In this document: positions 27,351-36,167 of the stretch, piece after piece | Numbering within the stretch: position 1 is the first letter of the stretch | Layout: every line of letters starts with the position of its first letter | Origin: Rhizobacter terrae | GTDB lineage: Bacteria; Pseudomonadota; Gammaproteobacteria; Burkholderiales; Burkholderiaceae_C | Direction: 5' to 3' | DNA length: 64,000 nt | NCBI RefSeq assembly: GCF_003852895.1 | Contig: NZ_QUSW01000002.1 | Coordinates: 1-64,000 of the forward strand | Position numbers and translations under genes: made by a program | The notes under the pieces: model-generated | The model's database searches: none | What the model was told of the DNA's origin: nothing | Seen by the model: the letters and a program-made list of their open reading frames with translations, nothing else

Positions 27351-27677
27351 ATGAGCAGTACCACCGCCGCCGATCCGAGGTCCTTCAAGACCTTCGCGGA
27401 GTTCTATCCGTTCTACCTCAGCGAGCACAGCAACCGCATCTGCCGCCGGCTGCATTTCATCGGCTCGACGCTGGCGCTGGTGTGCCTGGGAATGCTCATC
27501 GCCACCGGCCGGCCGCAGTATGGGCTGTACGCCCTGGTCTGCGGCTACGCCTTCGCCTGGGTCGGGCATTTCGTGTTCGAGAAGAACAAACCGGCGACCT
27601 TCAAGCGGCCGGTGTACAGCTTCATCGGCGACTGGTTCATGTACCGCGACATCTGGCTCGGCCGGATTCCGTTCTGA
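27351..27677 (+). CDS. Mpo1-like / DUF962 small membrane protein
   Basis: 108-aa protein with two hydrophobic helices (about 35-53 and 57-72). The motif HSNRICRRLHFIGSTLAL and the GHFVFEKNKPATFKRPVYSFIGDWFMYRDIW block are hallmarks of the DUF962 family. Yeast Mpo1 of this family is an Fe(II) dioxygenase for alpha-oxidation of 2-hydroxy fatty acids, and the conserved His are compatible with metal binding. The ATG at 27351 with GGAG upstream is used over an earlier in-frame ATG inside the hydrolase gene. The bacterial role is not established. Confidence 0.82.
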   Translation: MSSTTAADPRSFKTFAEFYPFYLSEHSNRICRRLHFIGSTLALVCLGMLIATGRPQYGLYALVCGYAFAWVGHFVFEKNKPATFKRPVYSFIGDWFMYRDIWLGRIPF

Positions 27678-27712
27678 GCGGAGCCTCGTCCATCGCCCAG
27701 GCAGCACGCACC

Positions 27713-29002
27713 ATGTCCGAGAGCGAGTTTCCGCAGGCACACCGGCTCTCGCACATCGAGCGCCTGGTGGACGTGATCGACCTGCCCATCGGCCGCTGGG
27801 ACAGGGACAGCCGGCTGGTCTTCTGCAACGAGCCCTACCTGGGCTGGGCGGAGCGTCCGCGCGAGGAACTCATCGGCAAGACGCTGCGCGAGATCTACGG
27901 CGACGACGCCTGGACACGCGCCGAGCCCGCATTCCGGCAGGCCTTCGAAGGCCGCACGGTCAACTACGAACGGCAGCTGTCGCACGGCCACAAGAGCAAC
28001 CGCTGGGCGCGCGTGCAGGTCTTCCCGGACGTGGCGCCCGACGGCCGCGTCGAGGCGGTGTTCACCATCGCCTTCGACATCCACGAGGACGTGATCGCCC
28101 GCGAAGCGCTGGAAGCCGCGCGCGAACGGCTGGACCGCTTCACCGAGAACATTCCCTACCCGCTCACCTACGTGGACCGCGGCTTCGTGCTGCGCTTCGT
28201 CAACAAGGCGTATTGCGAGGTGACCGGGCAGAAGGCGGCAGACCTGCTGGGCCGGCACATTGGCGAGGCGCGCGGCGCCAAGCGCTGGGCCGAGCACCAG
28301 CCTTACTTCGAGCGAGCCCTGCGCGGCCAGACCGTGCAGTACACCCGCCTGGTGGACCGCATGCCCAACGGCCCGCGCTGGATGCGCACCAGCTACGTGC
28401 CCGACTTCGACGCCCGCCGATTCGTGCGCGGCCTGTACACCGTGACCATCGACGTGCATGAACTCACCATGGCGCAGGAAAAGCTGCGCCGCAGCGTGGA
28501 GCGCGACTCGCTCACCGACGTGCTCAGCCGCCGCACGATGATGGACCGCATCGAAGCCGCCATGCTGGAAGCCTCGGAAGTGCCGTCCGCCCTCTTCTTC
28601 GTGGACCTGGACGGCTTCAAGGAGGTGAACGACCGGCTGGGGCACCGCGAGGGCGACAAGGTGCTGATCAACGTGGCCGCTGCGCTGCAGCAGTCCGTGC
28701 GCGCCGAGGATGCGGTGGGCCGCTTCGGCGGCGACGAGTTCCTGGTGCTGGCACCGGTGCGAGACAGCCACGGCGCGGAGGCGCTGGCACTGCACCTGCT
28801 GGACGGCGTGCGCGAAGTCACCACGCCGCTGGGTTCTTCATCGCTCATCAGCGCGAGCATCGGCTACGCGCTGGCGCCGGCCGATGCACAGCATCCGATG
28901 AAACTGGTGCAACTGGCCGACGACGCGATGTACCAGGCCAAGCGGCAGGGGAAGAACCGGGTGATGCATTGCGGGCGAGGAGCGCCGGTGTCGTTGGCGT
29001 GA
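27713..29002 (+). CDS. PAS-PAS-GGDEF diguanylate cyclase
   Basis: 429-aa cytosolic signalling protein without membrane segments. Two PAS domains (about 15-125 and 140-255) precede a GGDEF domain. The active site is intact: GGDEF at 339-343. An inhibitory c-di-GMP I-site, RAED (330-333), sits exactly five residues before it, so feedback-inhibited synthesis of cyclic di-GMP is expected. There is no EAL domain. The ATG at 27713 lies just after the Mpo1-like gene; the longer frame upstream overlaps that gene. The PAS ligands are not predictable. Confidence 0.92.
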   Translation: MSESEFPQAHRLSHIERLVDVIDLPIGRWDRDSRLVFCNEPYLGWAERPREELIGKTLREIYGDDAWTRAEPAFRQAFEGRTVNYERQLSHGHKSNRWARVQVFPDVAPDGRVEAVFTIAFDIHEDVIAREALEAARERLDRFTENIPYPLTYVDRGFVLRFVNKAYCEVTGQKAADLLGRHIGEARGAKRWAEHQPYFERALRGQTVQYTRLVDRMPNGPRWMRTSYVPDFDARRFVRGLYTVTIDVHELTMAQEKLRRSVERDSLTDVLSRRTMMDRIEAAMLEASEVPSALFFVDLDGFKEVNDRLGHREGDKVLINVAAALQQSVRAEDAVGRFGGDEFLVLAPVRDSHGAEALALHLLDGVREVTTPLGSSSLISASIGYALAPADAQHPMKLVQLADDAMYQAKRQGKNRVMHCGRGAPVSLA

Positions 29003-29038
29003 GGGTGATTGGCCGAGGTGGCGCCGGATGTGATTGCA

Positions 29039-29044
29039 TATAAT
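29039..29044 (+). promoter_or_regulatory. TATAAT -10 box of the toxin-antitoxin operon
   Basis: A consensus TATAAT ends only seven bases before the antitoxin ATG (29052), which would put the transcription start at or next to the start codon, giving a leaderless mRNA. It sits in an imperfect palindrome around GCATATAATGT, a plausible autoregulatory site for the HTH antitoxin. No clear -35 is seen. Confidence 0.6.
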
Positions 29045-29051
29045 GTGATAC

Positions 29052-29561
29052 ATGCCCGCCAAGCCCGCAGCACTCCCTGATCAGCAGGCGCAGACCCTTG
29101 TCGCCCTGGGCGAGCGCCTGCGCAAGGCACGGCTTCGCCGGCAGTGGAGCGCTCAGGAGGTTGCCAAGCAGGCCGGCATCACCCGAGTCACCTTGCATCG
29201 TGCAGAGGCCGGTGAACCCGCAATCAGCATCGGCAACCTGGCAAAGGTCCTTGCCGTGCTTGGGCTGGACGACGACCTGAATCACCTCGCCACGGACCAG
29301 CCGTTGCGCGACACCATCCCCGACGAACGCCTGCCCATTCGCCGGACTCGCCGCGAGCGACGCATCGCGCTGGACAGCTACCCACAGCTTCGGCAGATCG
29401 CATGGCATCTGGACCCGGCCGACACTCTCAGCCCGGCTGAGGCGCTGGCCCTGTACGAGCGCAACTGGCGTCACGTCAGCCCCGACACCATGGAACCACA
29501 TGAGAAGGCCCTGCTGGATCACTTGACCGCCACCGTGGGCCGAGGGGTGCTGCTTGTTTGA
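29052..29561 (+). CDS. HTH (Xre-type) antitoxin of an AbiE-like system
   Basis: 169 aa. An N-terminal Cro/C1-type helix-turn-helix (about 15-75; AQEVAKQAGITRVTLHRAEAG) is followed by a basic linker and an alpha-helical C-terminal part without recognisable domain. It overlaps the toxin by eight bases and precedes it, the usual antitoxin-first order. The -10 box lies almost against the ATG and no Shine-Dalgarno is present. It differs from classical AbiEi, which has a winged helix plus a distinct C-terminal domain; this is the HTH-plus-AbiEii variant. Confidence 0.8.
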   Translation: MPAKPAALPDQQAQTLVALGERLRKARLRRQWSAQEVAKQAGITRVTLHRAEAGEPAISIGNLAKVLAVLGLDDDLNHLATDQPLRDTIPDERLPIRRTRRERRIALDSYPQLRQIAWHLDPADTLSPAEALALYERNWRHVSPDTMEPHEKALLDHLTATVGRGVLLV

Positions 29562-30240
29562 GCGGCCCCATCACCAGCGCATCGCCCGCGTGCTGGAAGC
29601 CTTGGACGCCGACACCCTCGTCAGGTTCCGATGCCTGTTCGGCGGCGGCACCGCAATCTCGCTGAGCCACGACGAATTCCGCGAGTCGGTCGACATCGAC
29701 TTCATCTGCTCGTTCGTCGATGGTTACCGTGAACTCAGGAATGCGATCAACGGCAACGATCTCGGTCCCTTGATGGCCCAATCGATGCCGCTGCTCAGGC
29801 AGCCGCGCGTGGACCAATACGGCATTCGCTGCGCATTCCTGGTGGACGAGGTGGCGGTCAAATTCGAGATCGTGTTCGAGGGGAGGATCGAGCTGGATCC
29901 GCCCATGGAGAGCGAACGCATCTGCGGCATCTGGACCTTGTCCCCTGCCGACCGCGTCGCCACCAAGCTGATGGCCAATGCCGACCGCTGGGCCGACGAT
30001 GCGGTCATGAGCCGGGATCTGATCGACCTCGCCATGAGCAGCGCCGACGGACAATTGGATGCGCAAGGCGTGGCCAAGGCGGAACGAGCCTACGGACGCA
30101 GCATTGCTGACGCTTTTGCCAAGGCCAAGACCGGCCTACTGGAACGCCCCGGACGCCTGAAGCGCTGCATGCAGGCGCTGAAGATGGAGTTGCCGGAGAA
30201 ATCGCTGCGCCAGCGCATCGAACGGCTGGCGCTGCCCTAG
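29554..30240 (+). CDS. AbiEii/AbiGii-family nucleotidyltransferase toxin
   Basis: 228-aa member of the DNA-polymerase-beta-like nucleotidyltransferase toxins. The core motif GGGTAIS...S45-V-D47-I-D49 supplies the Gly loop and catalytic Asp pair; the later VAVKFEIVFEGR strand is the usual third motif position, followed by DRVATKLMANADRW, typical of AbiEii. Relatives (AbiEii, MenT) add nucleotides to tRNA or other targets and arrest growth. The start is TTG, eight bases inside the antitoxin; the next in-frame ATG would remove the active site. Translational coupling should keep toxin below antitoxin. Confidence 0.85.
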   Translation: MFERPHHQRIARVLEALDADTLVRFRCLFGGGTAISLSHDEFRESVDIDFICSFVDGYRELRNAINGNDLGPLMAQSMPLLRQPRVDQYGIRCAFLVDEVAVKFEIVFEGRIELDPPMESERICGIWTLSPADRVATKLMANADRWADDAVMSRDLIDLAMSSADGQLDAQGVAKAERAYGRSIADAFAKAKTGLLERPGRLKRCMQALKMELPEKSLRQRIERLALP

Positions 30241-30272
30241 CGGGGACTTTGCCAGCCACCTATCATCCGCCG

Positions 30273-31121
30273 ATGACCATCCTCGTCCCCTCGCGACTGG
30301 CGGACACGGCGCTGCATGACCGGCTGGACCCCGGCCAGAACTTCGGCGCGATGACGCATGCCGTGCAGGGCAACGACTTGCTGGTGAACGCGGCGGACCA
30401 CACGCCGGGGATGGTGGTGCCGCACCACGTGCATGCCAACGCCTACCTGTGCATCGTGGTGGCCGGCAGTTTCGAGTTGAACGCGCGCACGAGCCAGGAT
30501 TGCACCGCCGGATCGGTCATCGCGCATCCCGAAGGCCACGGGCACGCCAACCGGTTCAGCGACCGGCCGGGGCGCTGCGTGAACATCCATGTCGGCTCGA
30601 CCTGGACGGCGCAGCGTGCCGTGCGCGACTGGCTGGCGGACTTCCGCCACACCCGGCTGGGCGCGCAGGCGCCGTCGCTGCGGCGGCTGGCCCTGGAGAT
30701 GGGCGCCAACGATGAAGCCGCATCGCTCGCGGTGGCCTCGGCGGCCATCGAACTGCTGGCCGATGCGATGCGTGCCGGCGCGGTGCCCACCAGCGCGAAG
30801 TGGATGCAGCGCATCCTCGATCGCATCGAATCGGACCTCGCGAATGCGCCCTCGCTGAGCGAACTGGCGCGTGAGGTGGGCGTGCATCCGGCCCACCTGT
30901 CGCGCGCCTTCCGGCAAGCGCAGGGCCAGACCCTCGGCGAGTACGTGCGACGCCGCCGGGTCGAGCAGGCGGCCCGGGCACTGGCGGATCCGTCGCTGTC
31001 GCTGGCCGACATCGCCGCCACGGCGGGTTTCGCCGACCAGGCGCACTTCACCCGCGTATTCCGCCAGCACTTCGGCGTGTCGCCCGGTGCGCGGCGGCGC
31101 GAGATGCAGCTCCCGTTCTAA
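30273..31121 (+). CDS. AraC-family transcriptional regulator
   Basis: 282 aa. The N-terminal half is a cupin-like ligand domain (PHHVHANAYLCIVVAGSFEL, with His that could bind metal or a small ligand), and the C-terminal 100 residues hold two helix-turn-helix units (LSELAREVGVHPAHLSRAFRQ and LADIAATAGFADQAHFTRVFRQHFG). The ATG at 30273 is preferred over an upstream TTG. It stands 32 bases after the toxin gene and 76 bases before the aspartyl protease, which might be its target; effector unknown. Confidence 0.9.
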   Translation: MTILVPSRLADTALHDRLDPGQNFGAMTHAVQGNDLLVNAADHTPGMVVPHHVHANAYLCIVVAGSFELNARTSQDCTAGSVIAHPEGHGHANRFSDRPGRCVNIHVGSTWTAQRAVRDWLADFRHTRLGAQAPSLRRLALEMGANDEAASLAVASAAIELLADAMRAGAVPTSAKWMQRILDRIESDLANAPSLSELAREVGVHPAHLSRAFRQAQGQTLGEYVRRRRVEQAARALADPSLSLADIAATAGFADQAHFTRVFRQHFGVSPGARRREMQLPF

Positions 31122-31197
31122 AACCCGCTGCAGCGTTCAAGACGCTGCCGGCCGGCGTGCCTACGCTGCGCGCATTCCAACCCGACGGAGCACGCAC

Positions 31198-33069
31198 ATG
31201 AAACGATTCGCATGGGCCATGGCCTGGGGCCTGGGCGCGGCACTGGGCAGCGGCGCCTGGTCGGTGGCGGTGGCCCGCCATGCCGCCGATGCACCGACGG
31301 CCCACAGCGTCCTCTCGCAGGCACGCACCGCGGCAGGCGGCAAGGCCTGGGACGAGGTGGCCACGCTGCAGGCGCAAGGACAGATCATCACCTCGGGCCT
31401 GCCGGGCAGCTGGCGCAAGACGGAGGACCTGAAGACGGGCCGCTGGACGCTGCACGCCGACGTCGGCGTCTTCCGCGTCGGCGATGGGCACGACGGCCAG
31501 CACCACTGGCGCATGGATGCGTCCGAGGGCATCCACCACCTCGATGCGCCGTTCTCGCGGCGCGCACTGGTGACGGAGTCCTGGCTGACACGCCGCGGCT
31601 GGCTGCGCCCACAGGCCGCCCATGCGCGGCTGGGCCGGGTGGAGCTGCGCACCGAAGACGGCAATCGCTACGCCGTGCTGGAGGCCGTGCCGCCCGGCGG
31701 CGAGCCGGTGCAGCTGTGGTTCGACACCGGCAGCCATCACCTGGCGCGCACGGTGCGGCAGATGCCGATCTCGGTGCAGACGGTGCGCCTGGACGACTAC
31801 CGCGACGTCGGCGGCCTGCGCCTGCCCTTCACCATCGAAACGCGCGATTCCGGCAGCCCGGATGCCGAGACCTTGAAGATCAGCCAATGGACGAAGCTGC
31901 GCGCGCTGCCAGCCAGCACCTACGCCGCGCCCACGCCGCCCGAGGACACTCAGCTCGCCGGCGCGACCACCGTGCCGCTGGAGATCGACGGCATGGTGGT
32001 GGTCACCGCGAAACTCAACGGCCGGGCCTTCGACTTCATCCTCGACACCGGCGGCCACAACATCATCACGCCAGATGCCGCGAAGGCGCTGGGCGTGAAG
32101 CCGGTGGGCTCGGGCGCCAGTGGTGGTGCCGGGGCCGACACGCTCGCCCAGCAGTACGTGCGCATCGACAGGCTGCAGATCGGCGACGCGCTGATGCGTG
32201 ACCAGCACTTCTACGTGCTGCCCTTCTCCTACGCCACGACGGAGCGCGGCCAGCGCGAACCTTTGGCTGGGCTGATCGGCCTGGAGTTGTTCGAGCGGCT
32301 GGCCGTGCGCATCGACTACCCGGGCCAGCGCATGACGCTGCGTTCGTTCGACGATGCCGGCAAGGAATCCCCGAAGGACAAGGGCTCGGCCGTGCCCATC
32401 GTGTTCGACGACGACATGCCCTTGCTGATGGGCCGCATCAACGGGCGCGACGGACTCTTCGCGCTGGACACCGGCAACAGCGGCACGACGGTGGTGCAGG
32501 CCCAGTGGGCGAAGGCCAACGGCCTGGCCGACACGATGAAGCGGGGCGTGGAAACCGTGTCGTACGGCGCGGGCGGCGCATCCCGCAACTGGGCGAGCCG
32601 CGTGGACAGCATCGAGGTGGGCGGCACAGCCGTGCATCGCCAGATCGCCCGCTATGCCGAGGATGCCGCAGGGGCATTCTCGTCACGCACCGAAGCCGCC
32701 AACATCGGCACTGACCTGCTTGCGAACTTCGTGGTCGACATCGACTACTCGCGGCACGTCATCTGGTTTGCGCACCGGCCGGGGCATCAGCCGCCACCGT
32801 TCAACCGGGCCGGGATGCGGGCGATGAAGGACGGCCCCGAGGCGTTCAGGGTGGTGCTGGTGACGCCAGGCTCGCCGGCGGCCCGGGCAGGCATCGAGGC
32901 AGGAGACCGCATCACGGCCGTGGATGGCGCGAGCGCATCCACGCTGGGTGGACGCGAGCTCTTCGCCAAGGTGACGCAGGCGGTGGGAACGACGGTGCGG
33001 CTGGGCGTCCAGCGCAAGGACGCACCGCCTCGAAGCGTCGACGTCGTCCTGGAGGAATTGCTGCCTTGA
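31198..33069 (+). CDS. Secreted double-lobed retropepsin-like aspartic protease with C-terminal PDZ domain
   Basis: 623 aa with an N-terminal signal-anchor segment (about 5-25). Residues 30-250 form an uncharacterised region resembling outer-membrane lipoprotein-sorting folds. Two retropepsin-type lobes follow, each with an active-site triad: FILDTGGHN (D283) and FALDTGNSG (D424), 141 residues apart. A PDZ domain occupies about 535-620 (VVLVTPGSPAARAGIEAGDRITAVDG). Retropepsins are normally homodimers with one DTG per chain; here both catalytic Asp are in one polypeptide, as in pepsin. Periplasmic location is likely. The substrate is unknown. Confidence 0.8.
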   Translation: MKRFAWAMAWGLGAALGSGAWSVAVARHAADAPTAHSVLSQARTAAGGKAWDEVATLQAQGQIITSGLPGSWRKTEDLKTGRWTLHADVGVFRVGDGHDGQHHWRMDASEGIHHLDAPFSRRALVTESWLTRRGWLRPQAAHARLGRVELRTEDGNRYAVLEAVPPGGEPVQLWFDTGSHHLARTVRQMPISVQTVRLDDYRDVGGLRLPFTIETRDSGSPDAETLKISQWTKLRALPASTYAAPTPPEDTQLAGATTVPLEIDGMVVVTAKLNGRAFDFILDTGGHNIITPDAAKALGVKPVGSGASGGAGADTLAQQYVRIDRLQIGDALMRDQHFYVLPFSYATTERGQREPLAGLIGLELFERLAVRIDYPGQRMTLRSFDDAGKESPKDKGSAVPIVFDDDMPLLMGRINGRDGLFALDTGNSGTTVVQAQWAKANGLADTMKRGVETVSYGAGGASRNWASRVDSIEVGGTAVHRQIARYAEDAAGAFSSRTEAANIGTDLLANFVVDIDYSRHVIWFAHRPGHQPPPFNRAGMRAMKDGPEAFRVVLVTPGSPAARAGIEAGDRITAVDGASASTLGGRELFAKVTQAVGTTVRLGVQRKDAPPRSVDVVLEELLP

Positions 33070-33085
33070 GCGCCTTGCGGCCCAC

Positions 33086-34333
33086 TCAAGCTGCCACGCC
33101 GTCGTCCATCACCGCCTGCAGCGTCATCTGAGAAAAGCTCGCCTGCTGCCAGAAGCGCGACAGCGTCTGCGATGGCATCAGCAGCGTCTGCTTGAGCAAG
33201 GGCTCGACCTTGGTGACCGCCGGATCGCACAGCAGCACGTAGCGCGGCGAGCCGGACTCATCGAGCCGGCCGGCCCAGTCCAGCGAGACCAGCGTTTCGA
33301 GGATGGGCTCGATCTGCAGCGGGTCCATGCGCAGCACCTCGGACATCTGCGTGAGCGTGTAGCCATGCGTGCCCGTCTCGCGCACCGTCGACAGGCTGCG
33401 CAGGATGTTCACCGCCAGCTGAAAGCGCGCGCCGGGCAGGTCGGGCAGGCGCGTCACGCGCATCTGCAGGCTGGGTGCATAGGCCGCCACCACCGCGCCC
33501 AGCAGCACGATGACCCAGCCGAGGTAGATCCACACGAGGAAGATCGGCAAGGTGGCGAAGGCGCCGTACACCACCGAGTAGGTGGGAATCTGCCGCAGGT
33601 ACCAGCCCAGCCCGCGCTTGGCGAGCTCGAAGCCGATGGCCACGAAGAAGCCGCCGCCCATGGCGTGGGTCCAGCGCACGCTGGTGTTGGGCACGTAGCG
33701 GAACAGGCTGGCCATGCCCAGGCCGAGCAGCACGAACACCAGCACGCCGAACAGCGCGCTGACGATGCTGCTGTCGCCGATGAGCGCCTTGGACGCCGCG
33801 AACGCATAGGACGTGGCCGACAGGCTCGCGCCCAGCAGCAGCGGGCCCAGCGTGACGCCGGCCCAGTACAGCAGCACGCGCTGGGCGATGGGCCGCGGCG
33901 TGCGCACGCGCCAGATGGCATTGAGCGTGCGGTCGATGGTGAGCATCAGCGCGATGGCCGTGATGAGCAGGAACACCAGGCCCACCGTACCCAGCCGGCT
34001 GGCCTTGCTCGCGAACTGCGTGAGCGCGCCCAGCACCGGCTTGGCGATGGTGTCGGGCACCAGCGTCTGCAGGAAGTACTTCTCGACTGCGCCCTGGAAG
34101 CTCGAGAACATCGGGAAGGCCGAGAAGATGGCAAGCATCACCGTCACCAGCGGCACCAGCGAGATCAGCGTGGTGAAGGTGAGGCTGCTGGCGGTCACGC
34201 CCAGGCGGTCTTCGCGAAAGCGCTGGCGCAGGGTCTTCAGGGTCTCCAGCCAGGGCCAGGTGTGCAGGGTCTGCAGCAGGCGCGTGACGTGGCCGTGCCA
34301 GGTCGCACGCAGGGAGGTCGTTCTCAGGTTCAT
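33086..34333 (-). CDS. YihY/BrkB-family (UPF0761) inner-membrane protein
   Basis: 415 aa from the ATG at 34333 (a TTG 12 bases upstream is possible). About six transmembrane helices fill residues 45-300, with the family patterns DRLGVTASSLTFTTLISLVPLVTVMLAIFS split over helix 1 and NTSVRWTHAMGGGFFVAIGFELAKRG. A cytoplasmic C-terminal domain of about 110 residues resembles a winged helix (LTQMSEVLRMDPLQIEPILETL). Once annotated as ribonuclease BN, the family's function is unsettled. It is divergent from the DUF2069 gene with only about 35 bases between starts. Confidence 0.87.
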   Translation of the reverse strand: MNLRTTSLRATWHGHVTRLLQTLHTWPWLETLKTLRQRFREDRLGVTASSLTFTTLISLVPLVTVMLAIFSAFPMFSSFQGAVEKYFLQTLVPDTIAKPVLGALTQFASKASRLGTVGLVFLLITAIALMLTIDRTLNAIWRVRTPRPIAQRVLLYWAGVTLGPLLLGASLSATSYAFAASKALIGDSSIVSALFGVLVFVLLGLGMASLFRYVPNTSVRWTHAMGGGFFVAIGFELAKRGLGWYLRQIPTYSVVYGAFATLPIFLVWIYLGWVIVLLGAVVAAYAPSLQMRVTRLPDLPGARFQLAVNILRSLSTVRETGTHGYTLTQMSEVLRMDPLQIEPILETLVSLDWAGRLDESGSPRYVLLCDPAVTKVEPLLKQTLLMPSQTLSRFWQQASFSQMTLQAVMDDGVAA

Positions 34334-34349
34334 GGGTCGGGGCAAAAGC

Positions 34350-34367
34350 GCTGGCTATCATGCCAGC
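34350..34367. promoter_or_regulatory. Palindrome with -10-like core between divergent membrane-protein genes
   Basis: GCTGGC-TATCAT-GCCAGC is a perfect 6+6 inverted repeat lying in the very short gap between the YihY and DUF2069 starts. The core TATCAT reads as a -10 box for the plus-strand gene, about seven bases before its ATG at 34369, suggesting another leaderless transcript. The flanking repeat could be an operator or hairpin. Confidence 0.45.
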
Positions 34368-34368
34368 A

Positions 34369-34767
34369 ATGGAATCCGTCTCGCCCGCCCCTGTGCCTCC
34401 CGTCGTTGCGCTCACGCGAGCCCTGGCCGTCGCCAGCCTGCTGGGCTTGATCGTCTTGGGCCTGGCCTGGGAGCTGTGGCTCGCACCCACCGGACGCGGC
34501 ACGCTGGCCTTCAAGGTGCTGCCGCTGGCGATCCCGCTGGCGGGCATCCTCAAGAACCGCATGTACACCTACCGCTGGGTCAGCCTGCTGGTGTGGCTGT
34601 ACTTCACCGAAGGCGTGGTGCGGGCCACGAGCGACCGCGGCACGGGAGTGTGGCTGGCAATGCTGGAAGTGGTGCTGTGCCTGGTGCTGTTCGCTGCCTG
34701 CGCGGCGCACGTGCGCTGGCGCCTCAAGCATGCCCATGCGAATGAACAGACAGCGAGTGCTCCATGA
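34369..34767 (+). CDS. DUF2069 small inner-membrane protein
   Basis: 132 aa (135 if the ATG at 34360 is used). About four hydrophobic helices cover the chain, with the segment LPLAIPLAGILKNRMYTYRWVSLLVWLYFTEG split by a short KNR loop, characteristic of the DUF2069 family of proteobacterial membrane proteins of unknown role. The second ATG is preferred because the first lies within the probable -10 box. The stop overlaps the FAD oxidase start by four bases. Confidence 0.82.
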   Translation: MESVSPAPVPPVVALTRALAVASLLGLIVLGLAWELWLAPTGRGTLAFKVLPLAIPLAGILKNRMYTYRWVSLLVWLYFTEGVVRATSDRGTGVWLAMLEVVLCLVLFAACAAHVRWRLKHAHANEQTASAP

Positions 34768-36167
34768 ATGAACTGATCGACGAGTTGCGTGCGGCGCTGG
34801 GTGAACGCCATGTCCTGGTCGACGGGGACCTGTCGGCCTTCGAGCAGGACTGGCGCAAGCGCTGGCGAGGCCGCGCCCTTGCCGTGGTGAAGCCGGGCAG
34901 CACGGCCGAAGTCGCAGCGGTGGTGGCCGCCTGTGCGCGCCGCGGCGTGGGCATCGTGCCGCAGGGCGGCAACACCGGGCTGGTGGGCGGTTCGGTGCCT
35001 GACGATTCCGGGACCCAGGTGCTGCTGAGCCTCACGCGCATGAATCGCGTCCGTTCGCTGGATGCGGCCAACTCGACGATGACGGTGGACGCCGGCTGCG
35101 TGCTGCAGCACGTGCAGGAGGCGGCGGCGGCCCAGGGCATGCTGTTCCCGCTGAGCCTGGCGGCCGAAGGCAGTTGCACCATCGGCGGCAACCTGGCGAG
35201 CAACGCCGGCGGCACGCAGGTGCTGCGCTACGGCAACGCGCGCGAGCTGTGCCTGGGGCTGGAGGTGGTGACACCGCAAGGCGAGGTCTGGGACGGCCTG
35301 AGCGGCCTGCGCAAGGACAACACCGGCTACGACCTGCGCGACCTGTTCATCGGCAGCGAAGGCACGCTGGGCATCATCACCGGCGCGACACTGAAGCTGT
35401 ATCCGGCACCGGCTGCCGTGATGACGGCACTGGCCTCGGTGCCGACCATGGAGGCGGCGGTCTCGCTGCTGCAGCTGGCGCAGTCGAGGCTTGGGCCGGG
35501 GCTGACGGGTTTCGAGGTCATGGGCGAGCTCGCGCTCTCGCTCGTGCACAAGCACTTCCCGCACCTGCCCCGTCCGCTGCCCGCGTCGCCATGGACCGTG
35601 TTGCTGGAGCAGTCGGATGCGCAGAGCGAGGCCCATGCGCGCGGCCTCTTCGAGGCGCTGCTGGAGACGGCCTTCGAATCGGGACTGGTGAGCGACGCCG
35701 CCATCGCGGAGAACATCGCGCAGTCGCATGCGATGTGGCACCTGCGCGAGTCGATCCCGCTGGCGCAGGCCGAGGAAGGCCTGAACATCAAGCACGACAT
35801 CTCGCTGCCGGTGTCATGCATCCCGGCTTTCGTCGCCGGCACCGACGCGGCGCTGCAGGCCGCCCTGCCGGGCGTGAGGCTGGTGAACTTCGGGCACCTG
35901 GGCGACGGCAACCTGCACTACAACGTGCAGGCGCCGGAAGGTAGGTCCGCCGCCGACTTCCTGCGTGAGCGCGAGGCTGAAGCGAACGAGATCGTCTACG
36001 ACGCGGTGGTGGCCCACGGCGGCTCGATCTCGGCCGAGCACGGCATCGGTGCCTTGAAGCGAGATGAGCTGGCTCAACGCAAATCGCCTGTGGCCCTGGG
36101 CATGATGCGCGCCATCAAGCGCGCGCTGGACCCCCAGGCCGTGATGAACCCGGGCCGGCTGCTGTAG
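34764..36167 (+). CDS. FAD-linked oxidase / D-2-hydroxyacid dehydrogenase
   Basis: 467-aa flavoenzyme of the GlcD/D-lactate dehydrogenase/D-2-hydroxyglutarate dehydrogenase group. The PCMH FAD domain (about 35-215) has VPQGGNTGLVGGSVPD and TIGGNLASNAGGTQVLRYGN. The FAD-oxidase C-terminal domain has NFGHLGDGNLHYN with metal-binding His, and ends SAEHGIGALKRDEL...NPGRLL. It oxidises a D-2-hydroxyacid to the 2-oxoacid, passing electrons to quinone or ETF; the exact substrate is not readable. It is co-translated with DUF2069 and converges end to end with DUF1178. Confidence 0.88.
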   Translation: MNELIDELRAALGERHVLVDGDLSAFEQDWRKRWRGRALAVVKPGSTAEVAAVVAACARRGVGIVPQGGNTGLVGGSVPDDSGTQVLLSLTRMNRVRSLDAANSTMTVDAGCVLQHVQEAAAAQGMLFPLSLAAEGSCTIGGNLASNAGGTQVLRYGNARELCLGLEVVTPQGEVWDGLSGLRKDNTGYDLRDLFIGSEGTLGIITGATLKLYPAPAAVMTALASVPTMEAAVSLLQLAQSRLGPGLTGFEVMGELALSLVHKHFPHLPRPLPASPWTVLLEQSDAQSEAHARGLFEALLETAFESGLVSDAAIAENIAQSHAMWHLRESIPLAQAEEGLNIKHDISLPVSCIPAFVAGTDAALQAALPGVRLVNFGHLGDGNLHYNVQAPEGRSAADFLREREAEANEIVYDAVVAHGGSISAEHGIGALKRDELAQRKSPVALGMMRAIKRALDPQAVMNPGRLL

